Part shown: one piece after another, positions 7,356 to 16,736 of the stretch
How the letters are laid out: every line of letters begins with the position of its first letter
Numbering within the stretch: the first letter of the stretch is position 1
Source: JBMOKT01 sp049323895
Lineage (GTDB): Bacteria > Bacillota > Peptococcia > Peptococcales > BICA1-8
Reading direction: 5' to 3'
DNA length: 64,000 nucleotides
NCBI GenBank assembly: GCA_049323895.1
Contig: JBMOKT010000039.1
Location: forward strand, 344,517-408,516
Notes under the pieces: model-generated
The model's input: only the letters and a program-made list of their open reading frames with translations
Database searches by the model: none
What the model was told of the DNA's origin: nothing
Made by a program: the position numbers and the translations under genes

Positions 7356-8966
7356 ATGAATAATAGGTTCAGGGAGGAAATAAAAAATATTTTTGATTTA
7401 GAAATTATAGATGAACAAGATTTTCCTTGGGGTTGTTCTTACTCTCTACAATTAGAACCAAACGGGAATAATGAAAAAAAATATCTCACAACAAGTAGGA
7501 CAGTTTCTATTGTAATAGTTAAGCCACATGTAATACATCAACCTCATATTCATTTCGGTTATGATGAGATACTTTATGGTTTAGAAGGGCAAACAATTCA
7601 CTGGTCTAATAATGGACAGAAGATTTTAGAAAAGGGAAAATTAGTATTTATCCCTTCAGGCGGTGAACATAAAATGGTAAATAATACTAATGAACATGCT
7701 AAATTCCTAAGTATTGTTTATCCCACTATACCAGATAGCATTGATAATTTTGATATGGTTGATGATGTTGAACTACTTGAATTTCTCAAGATTACAAATT
7801 TAGATACAATTGCTGGAGTATTAGCAAAGAATGTTAATTTATCGGTTACCTTAGTTGATATTTCAGGGGTATTATTATCTGAATTAAATGGGTTTCCTGC
7901 ATTTTGCAAATTGTGTCTTGGGGAGAAAATTGGCAATTGTATTATTGCACTACATAATGATAATAAGCTAGAGAAAAATAAAAATGTTTACCGTTGCAAA
8001 TTTAATGTGTATTCAGTACAATCCCCTATTAAAATCAATGGCAGATTACTAGGGTATTTAGGTTGTGGTTATGGAAGGGGAACTTTGCCCTCTTCACAGG
8101 AGGTTGATTTAATTCGAGAATCCTTTTCAAAAGAAAATAAAAATTCTGCTTTGCAGGAATTTTTCAACCTTGCTTTTATTAATAGAAACCATCTAAAGTC
8201 CACCGGAGAAATTCTTTCCTTAGTAAGTGCATCACTAGTAAGGTTGATAATACAGTCTGCCCGAGAAAAACAATTAAATATGTACAAATTAACTCTCTCC
8301 AACGAAAAGCAAAGACAGGCTCAACTGGAAAATACACTTAACGAAGCTAAGCTAAAGTTTCTAGAAGCCCAGGTAAATCCACATTTTTTATTTAATACTC
8401 TTAATACTATTGCCCAAGCAGCAACCATTGAGGGTGCTGCTACTGCAGCGTCCCTTACTTATGCACTAGCTAGTTTATTAAGATGTAGTTTAGGCAAATC
8501 TGATTATTTGGTAACAATTAAAGAAGAGTTAACCTACATTAAAGATTATCTTCTAATACAAAAGACAAGGTTTCCTTCTAGATTTGAAGTTGAAAAAGAG
8601 ATAACTGAAAAAGCCATGGATGTTAAGATACCCTTTATGACCATCATGACTTTAGTTGAAAATTCAATTATCCATGGATTTACCAATATTCGTTGGCAGG
8701 GTAAATTAAAAATAAAAGGAAAAGTCGAAGGTAACACTGCAATAATTGAAGTTATTGATAATGGTGTTGGTATGTCAGATGAGGTTATTCAGGAGGTTAA
8801 ATCCTTTAGAGAAGATTCAACCTTAAAACCCTCTTCCTTAAAGGGGATTGGCTTGAAGAATATTTATAAGAGGTTAGAGTATTATTATGCTGATAAATTT
8901 GAATTTATAATAAAAGTATTACCTAACAAAGGAACACAGGTAACAATAAAAATTTTTTTAAGTTGA
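7356..8966 (+). CDS. Sensor histidine kinase with cupin and PocR domains
   Basis: Cytoplasmic, soluble sensor kinase; no membrane segment is seen. Domains in order: a cupin (about residues 30-125, with H-x-H in HQPHIHFGYDE and a second half IPSGGEHKMV); a PocR-type ligand-binding domain (about 140-290, with Cys in AFCKLCLGEKIGNC and YRCKF); a coiled linker; and a LytS/YesM-type kinase with phospho-acceptor His in VNPHFLFNT near residue 340 and ATPase boxes VENSIIHG and DNGVGM. PocR domains are known to sense small hydrocarbon ligands such as 1,2-propanediol. It precedes its response regulator and probably senses the substrate of the adjacent transport and LarA genes. Start ATG 7356 follows GGGGTG by 7 nt; the in-frame GTG at 7338 has no ribosome binding site. 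Confidence 0.88.
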   Translation: MNNRFREEIKNIFDLEIIDEQDFPWGCSYSLQLEPNGNNEKKYLTTSRTVSIVIVKPHVIHQPHIHFGYDEILYGLEGQTIHWSNNGQKILEKGKLVFIPSGGEHKMVNNTNEHAKFLSIVYPTIPDSIDNFDMVDDVELLEFLKITNLDTIAGVLAKNVNLSVTLVDISGVLLSELNGFPAFCKLCLGEKIGNCIIALHNDNKLEKNKNVYRCKFNVYSVQSPIKINGRLLGYLGCGYGRGTLPSSQEVDLIRESFSKENKNSALQEFFNLAFINRNHLKSTGEILSLVSASLVRLIIQSAREKQLNMYKLTLSNEKQRQAQLENTLNEAKLKFLEAQVNPHFLFNTLNTIAQAATIEGAATAASLTYALASLLRCSLGKSDYLVTIKEELTYIKDYLLIQKTRFPSRFEVEKEITEKAMDVKIPFMTIMTLVENSIIHGFTNIRWQGKLKIKGKVEGNTAIIEVIDNGVGMSDEVIQEVKSFREDSTLKPSSLKGIGLKNIYKRLEYYYADKFEFIIKVLPNKGTQVTIKIFLS

Positions 8967-8990
8967 CATTTTTGCATTGGAGAGATCAAA

Positions 8991-10541
8991 TTGTATAGCT
9001 TATTAATTGTTGATGATGAGCCTATGGCTTTAAATTTTATTCGTTTTGTAATAAACAAGTACAACCTACCTTTTGAGATATGTGCTGAAGGAGAAGACGG
9101 GGAACAGGCTATAGAACTGGCTGATTTGCATAAACCTGATTTTATTATTATTGATGTAGATATGCCTCTCTTAGATGGATTGACTGCAGCCAAAATAATT
9201 AAAACTAAATACCCTGAAACGCAGATTTATATCTTAACAGCTTACGAATATTTTGAATATGCGCAAAGGGCAGTAAAAATTAGAGTTGAAGATTACTTAT
9301 TGAAACCTTTAAAAGCAGAGACCTTGGTGGAAGCCTTGCAAAATGGGATTATGCTACTGACCAAGGAAAGAACAAAGAAAGGTGAAATTTCAAGCATACG
9401 AGAACAGGTGGAACAATTAAAACCAATAGTAAAAGAAAAAATGTTAGATGATTTAAAAAAAGAGAACTTTGATATATCCAAATTTGATATAATCTTGCCG
9501 AATATTCAAACAAAAAGTTTTAAGCCTGTAGGAGTTATAAGTGTTAGCTTACTTCATACTGGTGTTAATCAAAGTTATTTACTTGATGCATTTATTGATC
9601 GACTAAAGCAAAAATGTGGTATTGGTCTATATTCTATTTTAGCAAATGGGCAATTAATCCTCTTTATAAATGAGTTTAATAGGAGTACTATTGAAGAAAC
9701 TGTATACAGTTGGTCAAAAATCTTAAAGTTACAACTGGCAGTAGGTATTGCCCCCATCACTAAAGAAGAGAGTATACACGTTGCTTTTAATAAGGCTGAA
9801 GAGGTAAGGAGAACAGCAGTTTTTTGGGGGTACGAAGGTGTTTTTGGATATGAAGATTTTAAGAACCTACCGTATGGACTTTCAGAGATTTCAAGATTAC
9901 AAAAAAATATGTACAAAAAATTATTAGAAAAAAAATTCTCCGAAATAGAACAAGCGTTTAAGAAACAATTATTTGAAGAAAATCTCGTATTTTATTCCCA
10001 AGTTATGCATTTTAGTAAAAAAATAATTACGGTACTATCCGGTAATTTATCGGAATTATTTCCAGATTTAGATTGTAATGGGTTTATACTTGAGTGTGAA
10101 AAACGTTTAGAGACAACAGAGACGGTTTATCAATTAGAAGAAACTTTTTTAAGTTTTATTTATTACATCGGGAGTAAAATCCATAATAATGCTAAGAACC
10201 ATACGGAACAAATGGTAAAACTGGCGGTTGGTTATATTAATCAAAACTATAATAAAATAGTAACCCTGCAACTAATAGCGGATTATTTGTTCTTGAGCCC
10301 CAGTTATTTAAGTAGAATTTTCAAAAAATATACCGGTGAAGGTTTTTCCAATTATTTATTAAAGATAAGACTTGAACATGCTCATAGCTTATTATTAACG
10401 GGAAACTATACAGTTGCCCAAGTTTCTAAAAAAGTTGGTTTTGATGACCCGAGTTATTTTAGTTTTGTTTTTAAAAAAGCACATAATTTAACTCCCATAC
10501 AAATTATTCATTCCAGCTCGGACAAAAAACTATCTACTTAA
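8991..10541 (+). CDS. YesN-type response regulator with AraC DNA-binding domain
   Basis: Partner of the kinase 24 bp upstream. The receiver domain has acidic VDDEP and phospho-acceptor D55 in IIDVDMPLLDG, with T/S in ILTAYEYF and K in LLKPLK. About 250 residues of linker follow. A C-terminal double helix-turn-helix of the AraC family begins near residue 410 (LQLIADYLFLSPSYLSRIFKKYTGEGF, then VAQVSKKVGFDDPSYFSFVFKK; each quoted piece is part of the motif). It probably activates nearby transport or catabolic genes when phosphorylated. The start is TTG, 7 nt after GGAGA. Confidence 0.9.
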   Translation: MYSLLIVDDEPMALNFIRFVINKYNLPFEICAEGEDGEQAIELADLHKPDFIIIDVDMPLLDGLTAAKIIKTKYPETQIYILTAYEYFEYAQRAVKIRVEDYLLKPLKAETLVEALQNGIMLLTKERTKKGEISSIREQVEQLKPIVKEKMLDDLKKENFDISKFDIILPNIQTKSFKPVGVISVSLLHTGVNQSYLLDAFIDRLKQKCGIGLYSILANGQLILFINEFNRSTIEETVYSWSKILKLQLAVGIAPITKEESIHVAFNKAEEVRRTAVFWGYEGVFGYEDFKNLPYGLSEISRLQKNMYKKLLEKKFSEIEQAFKKQLFEENLVFYSQVMHFSKKIITVLSGNLSELFPDLDCNGFILECEKRLETTETVYQLEETFLSFIYYIGSKIHNNAKNHTEQMVKLAVGYINQNYNKIVTLQLIADYLFLSPSYLSRIFKKYTGEGFSNYLLKIRLEHAHSLLLTGNYTVAQVSKKVGFDDPSYFSFVFKKAHNLTPIQIIHSSSDKKLST

Positions 10542-10606
10542 AATTATTACACCTTTGCAGAAGACATGTTCATAATAAAATTTGAGACGAAAATATTATA
10601 GAATGT

Positions 10607-10612
10607 TATAAT
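10607..10612 (+). promoter_or_regulatory. Candidate extended -10 element for the NCS2 gene
   Basis: TGTTATAAT (TG 1 nt before TATAAT) lies 60 bp before the permease start. The best -35-like word, TTGAGA at 10582, sits 19 nt away, so strength is uncertain. Confidence 0.4.
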
Positions 10613-10671
10613 TTTGATGTTTGTTGTACTACTAAGCAGAATATAATCAGTGTATCGAAAGGATCTTAAGA

Positions 10672-11988
10672 ATGGGTATCTTATATAAACCAGAAGACAA
10701 GCCGCCGCTATCAAAAACACTTATCTATTCACTGCAATGGATTGCCTTTAATTTGGTAAATGTGGCGGTAGTACCGGTAGTTGTTGGTAGTGCAGTGGGA
10801 TTATCCCAGGTGGAAATTGGACAATTGGCACAGAGGACAATGGTTTTTGCTTCTTTTGCTTCAATCCTACAGGTTATTTTTGGGCATAGGCTGCCCATCA
10901 TTGAGGGTCCTGCCGGTATGTGGTATGGAATATTTATTACACTAGGTGCCATGGCCCCTAACATGGGTAAAGATTTGGCACTTTTGCGCACCGATTTACA
11001 ACTGGGTGTCATAGCGGCAGGAATTGTGTTAATCATTTTTGGTATGATGGGTATCATGGGAAAAGTACTTAAATTTTTCACACCGGCCGTCACTGGTACA
11101 GTATTAGTTTTGTTGACCCTGCAATTGTCTGGTTCTTTTGTAAAAGGCATGCTGGGCATAGAAAGTGGGTTGGATAAAATTAATATCCCCAGTTTAGTGG
11201 TTTCAGCAACGGTAATAATCATAATAGTAGCTATCAACCTAAAGGGCAAAGGCTTTCTCAATACGATGGGAATACTAATTGGTACCTTGGCGGGCTGGCT
11301 TCTAGCAATAATATTTGGTATAGCACCAGCCTATAATCAAGTGGTTACAGTACCATTTTTTCAATTACCTGTATTATTAGCCTGGGGGTCTCCCACCTTG
11401 GATATAGGGATTATCTTTGTTTCTATTCTTATAGGTTTATTGGTTCTGTCAAATTTAGTTGCCAGTATTTTAGCTATGGAAAGGACATTGGAAATAAAGA
11501 CTCCTCCGGGAACATACGATAAAGGCGTGATATTTACCGGTATTGCGGATGTTTTAGCGGGGCTTGGATCAACTGTAGGTGTAGTTCCTTATTCGGCAAG
11601 TGCAGGTCTGGTTAGTTTGACGGGGGTAGGCTCGAAAGCTCCCTTTATTTTGTACGCTGTGACAATGATGGTACTAGGTCTATTTCCTCCTGTAGGATCT
11701 CTGCTTACCTTAATTCCCAAACCCGTTGGCTATGCAGTGCTTGCAGTTTCTTTCTGCCAAATGCTAATTTTCGGCCTTAAGGACTATCATCTAATGAAAC
11801 TTGATAGAAGAGGTTCCTTTGTTATAGGTCTCCCTATTATAATAGGTACAGGTATAATCAGCTTACCTCCGGGGGTCTTTCAAGGGTTTCCTGCATTTCT
11901 GCAATATATTATTGGAAATGGTTTTGTAACGGGAATGCTATTATGCATCCTGTTAGAACACTTTTTTATACCCAAAACAAACCCATAA
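10672..11988 (+). CDS. NCS2-family xanthine/uracil-type permease
   Basis: Polytopic membrane transporter of 438 residues with about 12-14 hydrophobic segments. The LPIIEGPAGMWYG region corresponds to TM3, and the later GSTVGVVPYSASAGLVSLTGVGSK matches the TM10 signature zone of nucleobase:cation symporter-2 proteins. Substrates in the family are mainly purines and uracil. The usual Q/E-N-x-G pattern near TM10 is altered, so the substrate is open. It sits directly after a two-component system and may be its target. It could serve the same pathway as the Nramp-like and LarA-like genes. Confidence 0.82.
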   Translation: MGILYKPEDKPPLSKTLIYSLQWIAFNLVNVAVVPVVVGSAVGLSQVEIGQLAQRTMVFASFASILQVIFGHRLPIIEGPAGMWYGIFITLGAMAPNMGKDLALLRTDLQLGVIAAGIVLIIFGMMGIMGKVLKFFTPAVTGTVLVLLTLQLSGSFVKGMLGIESGLDKINIPSLVVSATVIIIIVAINLKGKGFLNTMGILIGTLAGWLLAIIFGIAPAYNQVVTVPFFQLPVLLAWGSPTLDIGIIFVSILIGLLVLSNLVASILAMERTLEIKTPPGTYDKGVIFTGIADVLAGLGSTVGVVPYSASAGLVSLTGVGSKAPFILYAVTMMVLGLFPPVGSLLTLIPKPVGYAVLAVSFCQMLIFGLKDYHLMKLDRRGSFVIGLPIIIGTGIISLPPGVFQGFPAFLQYIIGNGFVTGMLLCILLEHFFIPKTNP

Positions 11989-12067
11989 CCTTTTCTCTTG
12001 ACCTTTAGCTGCAGCAGTGGTAGCTTTAAGAATATCGGTAATTCAGATTTATTAGGGAGAGTAATCA

Positions 12068-12982
12068 ATGATAAACAGATATTATACAGGAGTTTTGCTG
12101 GTAATCCTTTCAGCAGTTGGATTTGCATTTCTTCCTATCTTTGGACTTTATGCCTATGGTTACAATGTTTCGGTGCAAACATTGCTTTTCTACCGGTTTT
12201 TAATTGCCAGCATCATCTTCTTTAGTTATATTTTTCTAAAAGGAATCCCCTGTAAGCCAAATTTAAAACAACTGATTTCTCTATTTATCCTAGGCGGCGT
12301 TTTATATACCATTATGTCCAATTTCTATCTTTCTTCGGTGAAATATATTCCTGCTTCTCTAGCGGCTCTGCTTTTATATGCATATCCAATTGTTGTAACA
12401 GTCTTAGCCTTTTTTATAGAAAAAGAAAAAGCTTCAGTACAAAATATGGCTGCCATAGGTTTGTGTTTTGTAGGACTTTATATTGTATTAAGGGCTCCCT
12501 TTGAAAACATGAATTACCTAGGGGTGTTTTTTGCCTTGGGAGCAGCGGCGGCTTATGGGCTGTATATTGTCTTCAGCCGTCAAATAGTTTCCCAGGTTAC
12601 AGCCTTAGTATCCAGTGCCTATGTCACCCTGTTTGCATCTCTTTCCCTGTTTATAATCGGTATTTTTTTAGATACTTTAAACTTGAAATCTATAGCATCA
12701 GGTTATGCTTGGCTGCACATCTTAGGTGTGGCCCTTTGTTCCACCGCAATTGCAGTATTTACTTTTTTCATCGGGGTAAATCTTATTGGTTCTACCAAGG
12801 CCTCCATCATTAGTACGGTAGAGCCCTTGGTGACTATTATTCTATCAACATTGTTACTGGGTGAAAAACTTTCTATGCTGCAATTAGCTGGCGGATTATT
12901 GGTATTAGGAGGAGCGGTTCTAGCTGCACTACCCTCTGTAGGAGCAAAGGAAAAGGTCAACAACCAGATGCAAGCTAGATAA
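12068..12982 (+). CDS. EamA/DMT-family transporter
   Basis: Inner-membrane protein of 304 residues with ten hydrophobic segments arranged as two EamA repeats (roughly 1-140 and 150-290). The second repeat contains STVEPLVTIILSTLLLGEKLS, the hallmark end of the repeat. Members export amino acids, metabolites or drugs, and no substrate can be assigned. Clear AGGGAGAG ribosome binding site. It runs into ung with a 26-bp gap, so the two may be co-transcribed. Confidence 0.88.
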   Translation: MINRYYTGVLLVILSAVGFAFLPIFGLYAYGYNVSVQTLLFYRFLIASIIFFSYIFLKGIPCKPNLKQLISLFILGGVLYTIMSNFYLSSVKYIPASLAALLLYAYPIVVTVLAFFIEKEKASVQNMAAIGLCFVGLYIVLRAPFENMNYLGVFFALGAAAAYGLYIVFSRQIVSQVTALVSSAYVTLFASLSLFIIGIFLDTLNLKSIASGYAWLHILGVALCSTAIAVFTFFIGVNLIGSTKASIISTVEPLVTIILSTLLLGEKLSMLQLAGGLLVLGGAVLAALPSVGAKEKVNNQMQAR

Positions 12983-13008
12983 AATAGTTCACAGAGGGGG
13001 AGTGGAGC

Positions 13009-13686
13009 ATGGCGGAGATTCTAAAAAATGATTGGGCCAAACTTTTAGACCAAGAGTTTAAAAAGGATTATTATCTAGAACTGCGGCAATTTTTAATAGA
13101 TGAATACAGTAGTAAGGTGATCTATCCTGACAAGCATGACATTTTTAATGCGTTGCATTTAACGTCATACGAGAAAACCAAAGTAGTAATCTTAGGTCAG
13201 GATCCATACCACGGTCACGGACAAGCCCATGGATTAAGCTTTTCCGTTAAACCAGGAATCAATCCCCCGCCTTCCTTACAGAATATATTCAAAGAATTGC
13301 AGCAGGATTTAGGATACAGCATACCTAATAATGGATACCTTATTAAGTGGACTCAAGAGGGAGTATTGCTTTTAAATACAGTTCTAACCGTACGGCAGGG
13401 GCAGCCTAATTCCCATAAGGGCAGAGGTTGGGAGGTATTTACAGATAAAGTAATTGAAACATTAAATAGCAGGGAAGAACCTATAGTTTTTATACTTTGG
13501 GGCAAGAATGCACAAGACAAGCAGTATCTTATTAACTCTAAACAACATCTGATTATACAATCCCCACATCCCAGTCCCTTTTCGGCTAATAGAGGCTTTT
13601 TCGGCAGCAGGCCCTTTTCCAAGGTTAATGACTTTCTCGAAGGAATTGGTCGCGGAGCAATTGATTGGCAAATTCCTGACACCTAG
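13009..13686 (+). CDS. ung: Uracil-DNA glycosylase
   Basis: Removes uracil from DNA by cleaving the N-glycosidic bond, starting base excision repair. Both family-1 motifs are intact: the water-activating GQDPYHG near residue 65, and the DNA-intercalation loop HPSPFSANRGFFGSRPF near 190. Its 225 residues are the normal length. Strong GGGGGAGTGGAG ribosome binding site. Confidence 0.97.
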   Translation: MAEILKNDWAKLLDQEFKKDYYLELRQFLIDEYSSKVIYPDKHDIFNALHLTSYEKTKVVILGQDPYHGHGQAHGLSFSVKPGINPPPSLQNIFKELQQDLGYSIPNNGYLIKWTQEGVLLLNTVLTVRQGQPNSHKGRGWEVFTDKVIETLNSREEPIVFILWGKNAQDKQYLINSKQHLIIQSPHPSPFSANRGFFGSRPFSKVNDFLEGIGRGAIDWQIPDT

Positions 13687-13743
13687 CCTAGTAAAAATTT
13701 GTGTAAAGTTAGATAATTCTTGTATTAAAATATATTTTGCATA

Positions 13744-13773
13744 TTGCAAAAGAAACCTTTTTTGATGTAAAAT
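13744..13773 (+). promoter_or_regulatory. Candidate promoter of the T-box leader
   Basis: TTGCAA (13744-13749) and TAAAAT (13768-13773) with an 18-bp spacer place a start of transcription near 13780, just before the folded leader. Confidence 0.5.
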
Positions 13774-13802
13774 ATTTATATATTTAAAAAGAGAATATCT
13801 AA

Positions 13803-14043
13803 ACACTGTGAAGGGGAACAAGTACTTTAGGACTAAATTACAGAGAGTTGGTGGCAGGTGCAAACCAACAGCAACCTTAAAGGAAATTCCGCCCTGGAGT
13901 GGGGTATGTTGAATACGACCGGTTACATGTCCGTTATCATGAATAAGTGAACTAATTGTCTATTATTAGTTAATTTGGGTGGCAACGCGGGTTACAAGCT
14001 CGTCCCTGTAGATTATCTGCAGGAACGGGCTTTTTATTTTTTT
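13803..14043 (+). promoter_or_regulatory. T-box leader, predicted serine tRNA-responsive
   Basis: Stem I carries AGAGAG (13842-13847), a GGTG..GCAAACC apical part and the closing GCCCTGGAG. The T-box core GGGTGGCAACGCGGG lies at 13977-13991, followed by a competing terminator (stem 13998-14030, then a T-run). The bulge reads TGGC, so the base after TGG is C, which should pair with discriminator G73 as in tRNA-Ser. The codon with the normal 9-nt spacing before TGGAG is TCC (13888-13890), also serine. Both lines agree on serine. It lies upstream of a hydroxy-acid oxidase operon rather than serS or ser genes. Confidence 0.88.
13998..14043 (+). terminator. T-box-controlled terminator
   Basis: GCTCGTCCCTG pairs with CAGGAACGGGC across a 9-11 nt loop, followed by TTTTTATTTTTTT. 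The T-box core just before it would form the alternative antiterminator. Confidence 0.88.
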
Positions 14044-14057
14044 AGTGTTTATTAATA

Positions 14058-14086
14058 TTGATAATACCTTGTATATAATATACAAT
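14058..14086 (+). promoter_or_regulatory. Second promoter overlapped by a 17-bp palindrome
   Basis: TTGATA (14058-14063) and TACAAT (14081-14086) have an ideal 17-bp spacer. The near-perfect palindrome TTGTATATAATATACAA (14069-14085) covers the spacer and -10, a placement expected for a repressor site (GntR-like half-sites). Transcription from here would bypass the T-box. Confidence 0.62.
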
Positions 14087-14139
14087 ATCCATAATACGTG
14101 GCAATATTAGGAATTTTCTAAAAATATAGGGGGTTAAGG

Positions 14140-14187
14140 ATGATAAAAAAATGTTTAGAGATGGGGGTGGAGTTGTTTGTTGACTAG
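14140..14187 (+). CDS. Possible 15-codon upstream ORF
   Basis: ATG at 14140 follows GGGGGTTAAGG and opens a 15-codon frame (MIKKCLEMGVELFVD) ending in TAG at 14185, which overlaps the TTG start of the oxidase gene in another frame. It may couple translation or simply be chance. Confidence 0.3.
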   Translation: MIKKCLEMGVELFVD

Positions 14188-15361
14188 TGTTTTAAATCCA
14201 GCGGGGATGGATGAACTGCAGAAAGTTATAACAACTGCCAAGGAGAAAAAGGTCAAGGTGCTTCTTAAGGAAAATGTTGATTTCAATTCTATGGATATTG
14301 ACGAAAATACACTTGTCCTGGATATTTCAAAATTAGATAAGATTATTGATTTGGACAAAGAAAACTTTACGGTAACTGTTGAGGGTGGAATTAACTTTTT
14401 GGAATTTCAGAATTTACTATGGGAAAAGGGTTTCTATTTTCCCATAGATACATATGCCAGTGGGCATACCAGTCTTTCCTACAATGTTTTGCACAGTATT
14501 CCCTCCTATAGTTTAGGGGGTTACGGCAATTACCGGGAATACTTACTAGGTATAGAAGCAATCCTTTTTAACGGCAATTATATTAAAGTTGGCGGCAAAA
14601 ACATTAAAAACGTATCGGGATTGGATTTGATTGGTCTGCTGGCCGGTTCCAAGGAAACCCTAGGACTTATTACCAGTCTTACTTTACGGCTTTTACCCCG
14701 TCCCGAAGAAAAAAGGGTATTTATTTGTACTTTTGAATCGTTGGAATTGGCTTTGCGGGCGGCTGGCGAACTTTCCAATAGCAAAATTAATCCGGCAAAA
14801 ATATTTACTTTGAATGATTCGGGAAGTATTTTCCTTGGAGATAAAAATCCAGGGAGTTTACCTACAATAATAGTTGAAGTTGAGGGCTTTAAAGCCTCTA
14901 TGCCTCGTAAGGTTAATGAAATTAAAGAGATTGCTGCAAAATATACTGGCAAAGCCCTAATAGAGCTTGTAGAATACCAACAGATTATTAACTTTTGGAA
15001 TTCTTTTAGGGAAATGCAGTACCATTTACTGACTAAGACCTGTAATCCCCTTTCATTCAGCAGTTTTCTCACAGGACTTCAAGAAATGGTTATAGATCTT
15101 AACGGAAAAATAAATAATTCTCCTGAAAATGTCGTTATTATAATAAATAATATAATCGGTAAAGGAATGGCAATACCCCAGGGCACACCTAACGTTAAAT
15201 CCCTGACTACTGAATTCAAGGATATAATAAAGAAACATAACGGTAATATCTTGAATGATACAAAACGTCAACAATGCGGAATAAACTTTATTCAGGAAAA
15301 AATACGCAAAGTCTTTGACCCGGCAGATATATCCTATTGGGGGGTGAAAAATTATGAATAA
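14177..15361 (+). CDS. GlcE-like FAD-binding oxidase subunit (divergent)
   Basis: Cytosolic flavoprotein-like subunit of 394 residues related to the FAD-binding PCMH domain of GlcE/GlcD. Visible are VTVEGGINFLEFQNLL and the family's GGKNIKNVSGLDLIGLLAGSKETLG, where typical GlcE has KNVAGYDL. It is shorter and more divergent than the second GlcE-like copy at 24684 and lacks a clear GYG-type glycine run early on, so FAD binding may be weak. It overlaps the next gene by 8 bp, forming an operon with GlcD- and GlcF-like genes. Expected role: D-2-hydroxy-acid (glycolate, lactate or related) oxidation. The start is TTG 14177 or TTG 14180 after GGGGGTGGAG. Confidence 0.75.
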   Translation: MLTSVLNPAGMDELQKVITTAKEKKVKVLLKENVDFNSMDIDENTLVLDISKLDKIIDLDKENFTVTVEGGINFLEFQNLLWEKGFYFPIDTYASGHTSLSYNVLHSIPSYSLGGYGNYREYLLGIEAILFNGNYIKVGGKNIKNVSGLDLIGLLAGSKETLGLITSLTLRLLPRPEEKRVFICTFESLELALRAAGELSNSKINPAKIFTLNDSGSIFLGDKNPGSLPTIIVEVEGFKASMPRKVNEIKEIAAKYTGKALIELVEYQQIINFWNSFREMQYHLLTKTCNPLSFSSFLTGLQEMVIDLNGKINNSPENVVIIINNIIGKGMAIPQGTPNVKSLTTEFKDIIKKHNGNILNDTKRQQCGINFIQEKIRKVFDPADISYWGVKNYE

Positions 15362-16736
15362 TAAACAAATAGATGCCCTGAGGAGTATGGTTGGTCCGGG
15401 GAACATTTGTACTACAAAAGAGGAGTTATTGGTTTACCAATATGATGCTACCCTTTTGAAGGGGGCACCGGAAGTAATTATTTTTCCTGAAAATACCCAA
15501 CAGGTATCTCGTATTTTAGCCTATGCCTATGAGGAAAACATTCCTGTAAATACAAGGGGGGCCGGTACCAATTTAAGCGGTGGTACTATACCGGATAAGG
15601 GTGGCATTGCATTAGTCCTGACAAAGATGAACAAAGTAATTGAAATAGATTTTGAAAATTTAGTTGTAGTTGTGGAGCCAGGGATAATTAACCAAGAACT
15701 GCAGGATATGCTTATACCCCATGGTTACTACTACCCGCCAGACCCTGCAAGCATGAAGGCCTGCACCATTGGCGGAAATGTTGGTGAATGTTCAGGAGGA
15801 CCTCGTTGCTTAAAGTATGGCGTGACCCGGGATTATATCCTAGGCATGGAGGTGGTTCTAAGTACTGGTGAGGTAATAGAACTGGGTGGTAAACACCAGC
15901 TAAACCCCGACCATTGGGATATAATAAAGGTTTTAGTTGGTTCCGAAGGAACCCTTGGTGTATTTACCAAGCTTTATTTGAAGATTAAAAAAATACCTGA
16001 AGCTAAAAAAACAATGTTGTGTACCTTCAATAGTGTGAAAGATGCCAGCAGAACGGTGGCAAATATTGTTAGTGAAGGCATTGTACCTACTACTTTGGAA
16101 ATGATGGATAACCTTCTCATCAACTGTGCAGAGGACTTTACTGGATTAGGTCTTGATAGGACAGCAGATGCCCTTCTGCTGATTGAGGTTGACGGCTTAA
16201 AAGAGGAATTATGCGGTCAGGTTGAAGTAATTCAAAAAGTGTGCGAGAAAAACAACGTAAAAGAATTTAAGATTGCCCAATCGGCAAAGGAAGTTGACCA
16301 GTTATGGACGGCCCGGCGAACTGTAATTGGGGCTGTTGCCAGAAAGCGCCCTTCTTATTCCCTGCAGGATGTTACGGTGCCCAGAAATAAACTTCCTGAT
16401 ATTGTACAGGAAATAGTAACGGTATCGGAAAGGTATGGACTGCCCATTGGTGTCTTGGCCCATGCCGGTGATGGGAATCTCCATCCTTTGGTACTCTTTG
16501 ATGAACGAAATAAAGAAGAGGTTGCTAAAGTTCATGACGCCGAATTAAAAATCTGCCAAGCTGCCCTAGCTTTGGGGGGGACTCTAAGCGGTGAGCACGG
16601 TATTGGTTTATTGAAGAAACCCTATCTGGAGCAGGAGTTTTCACCAGAGGTACTTGAATTAAAAAGGCAGATTATGCTTGCCTTTGACCCTAAAAACATC
16701 CTCAATCCGGACAAAATCATGGAGGTGAGGAATTAG
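15354..16736 (+). CDS. glcD: GlcD-like FAD-linked 2-hydroxy-acid dehydrogenase
   Basis: Catalytic flavoprotein of 460 residues. The FAD-binding PCMH domain (about 40-220) has RGAGTNLSGG, PPDPASMKACTIGGNVGECSGGPRCLKYG and GSEGTLG. The C-terminal domain has the HAGDGNLHP metal/substrate motif and GGTLSGEHGIG. The family oxidises D-2-hydroxy acids (glycolate, D-lactate, D-2-hydroxyglutarate) and passes electrons onward, here presumably to the Fe-S protein encoded 1 bp downstream. No etfAB genes accompany it, so it is unlike the electron-bifurcating acetogen lactate dehydrogenase operon. It is a paralogue of the gene at 23249. Confidence 0.9.
   Translation: MNNKQIDALRSMVGPGNICTTKEELLVYQYDATLLKGAPEVIIFPENTQQVSRILAYAYEENIPVNTRGAGTNLSGGTIPDKGGIALVLTKMNKVIEIDFENLVVVVEPGIINQELQDMLIPHGYYYPPDPASMKACTIGGNVGECSGGPRCLKYGVTRDYILGMEVVLSTGEVIELGGKHQLNPDHWDIIKVLVGSEGTLGVFTKLYLKIKKIPEAKKTMLCTFNSVKDASRTVANIVSEGIVPTTLEMMDNLLINCAEDFTGLGLDRTADALLLIEVDGLKEELCGQVEVIQKVCEKNNVKEFKIAQSAKEVDQLWTARRTVIGAVARKRPSYSLQDVTVPRNKLPDIVQEIVTVSERYGLPIGVLAHAGDGNLHPLVLFDERNKEEVAKVHDAELKICQAALALGGTLSGEHGIGLLKKPYLEQEFSPEVLELKRQIMLAFDPKNILNPDKIMEVRN

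Noticed and set aside
14140..14187. Attenuator leader peptide rich in one amino acid
   Set aside because: The 15-codon frame contains no serine run and follows rather than precedes the terminator, so it is not a classical attenuation peptide.
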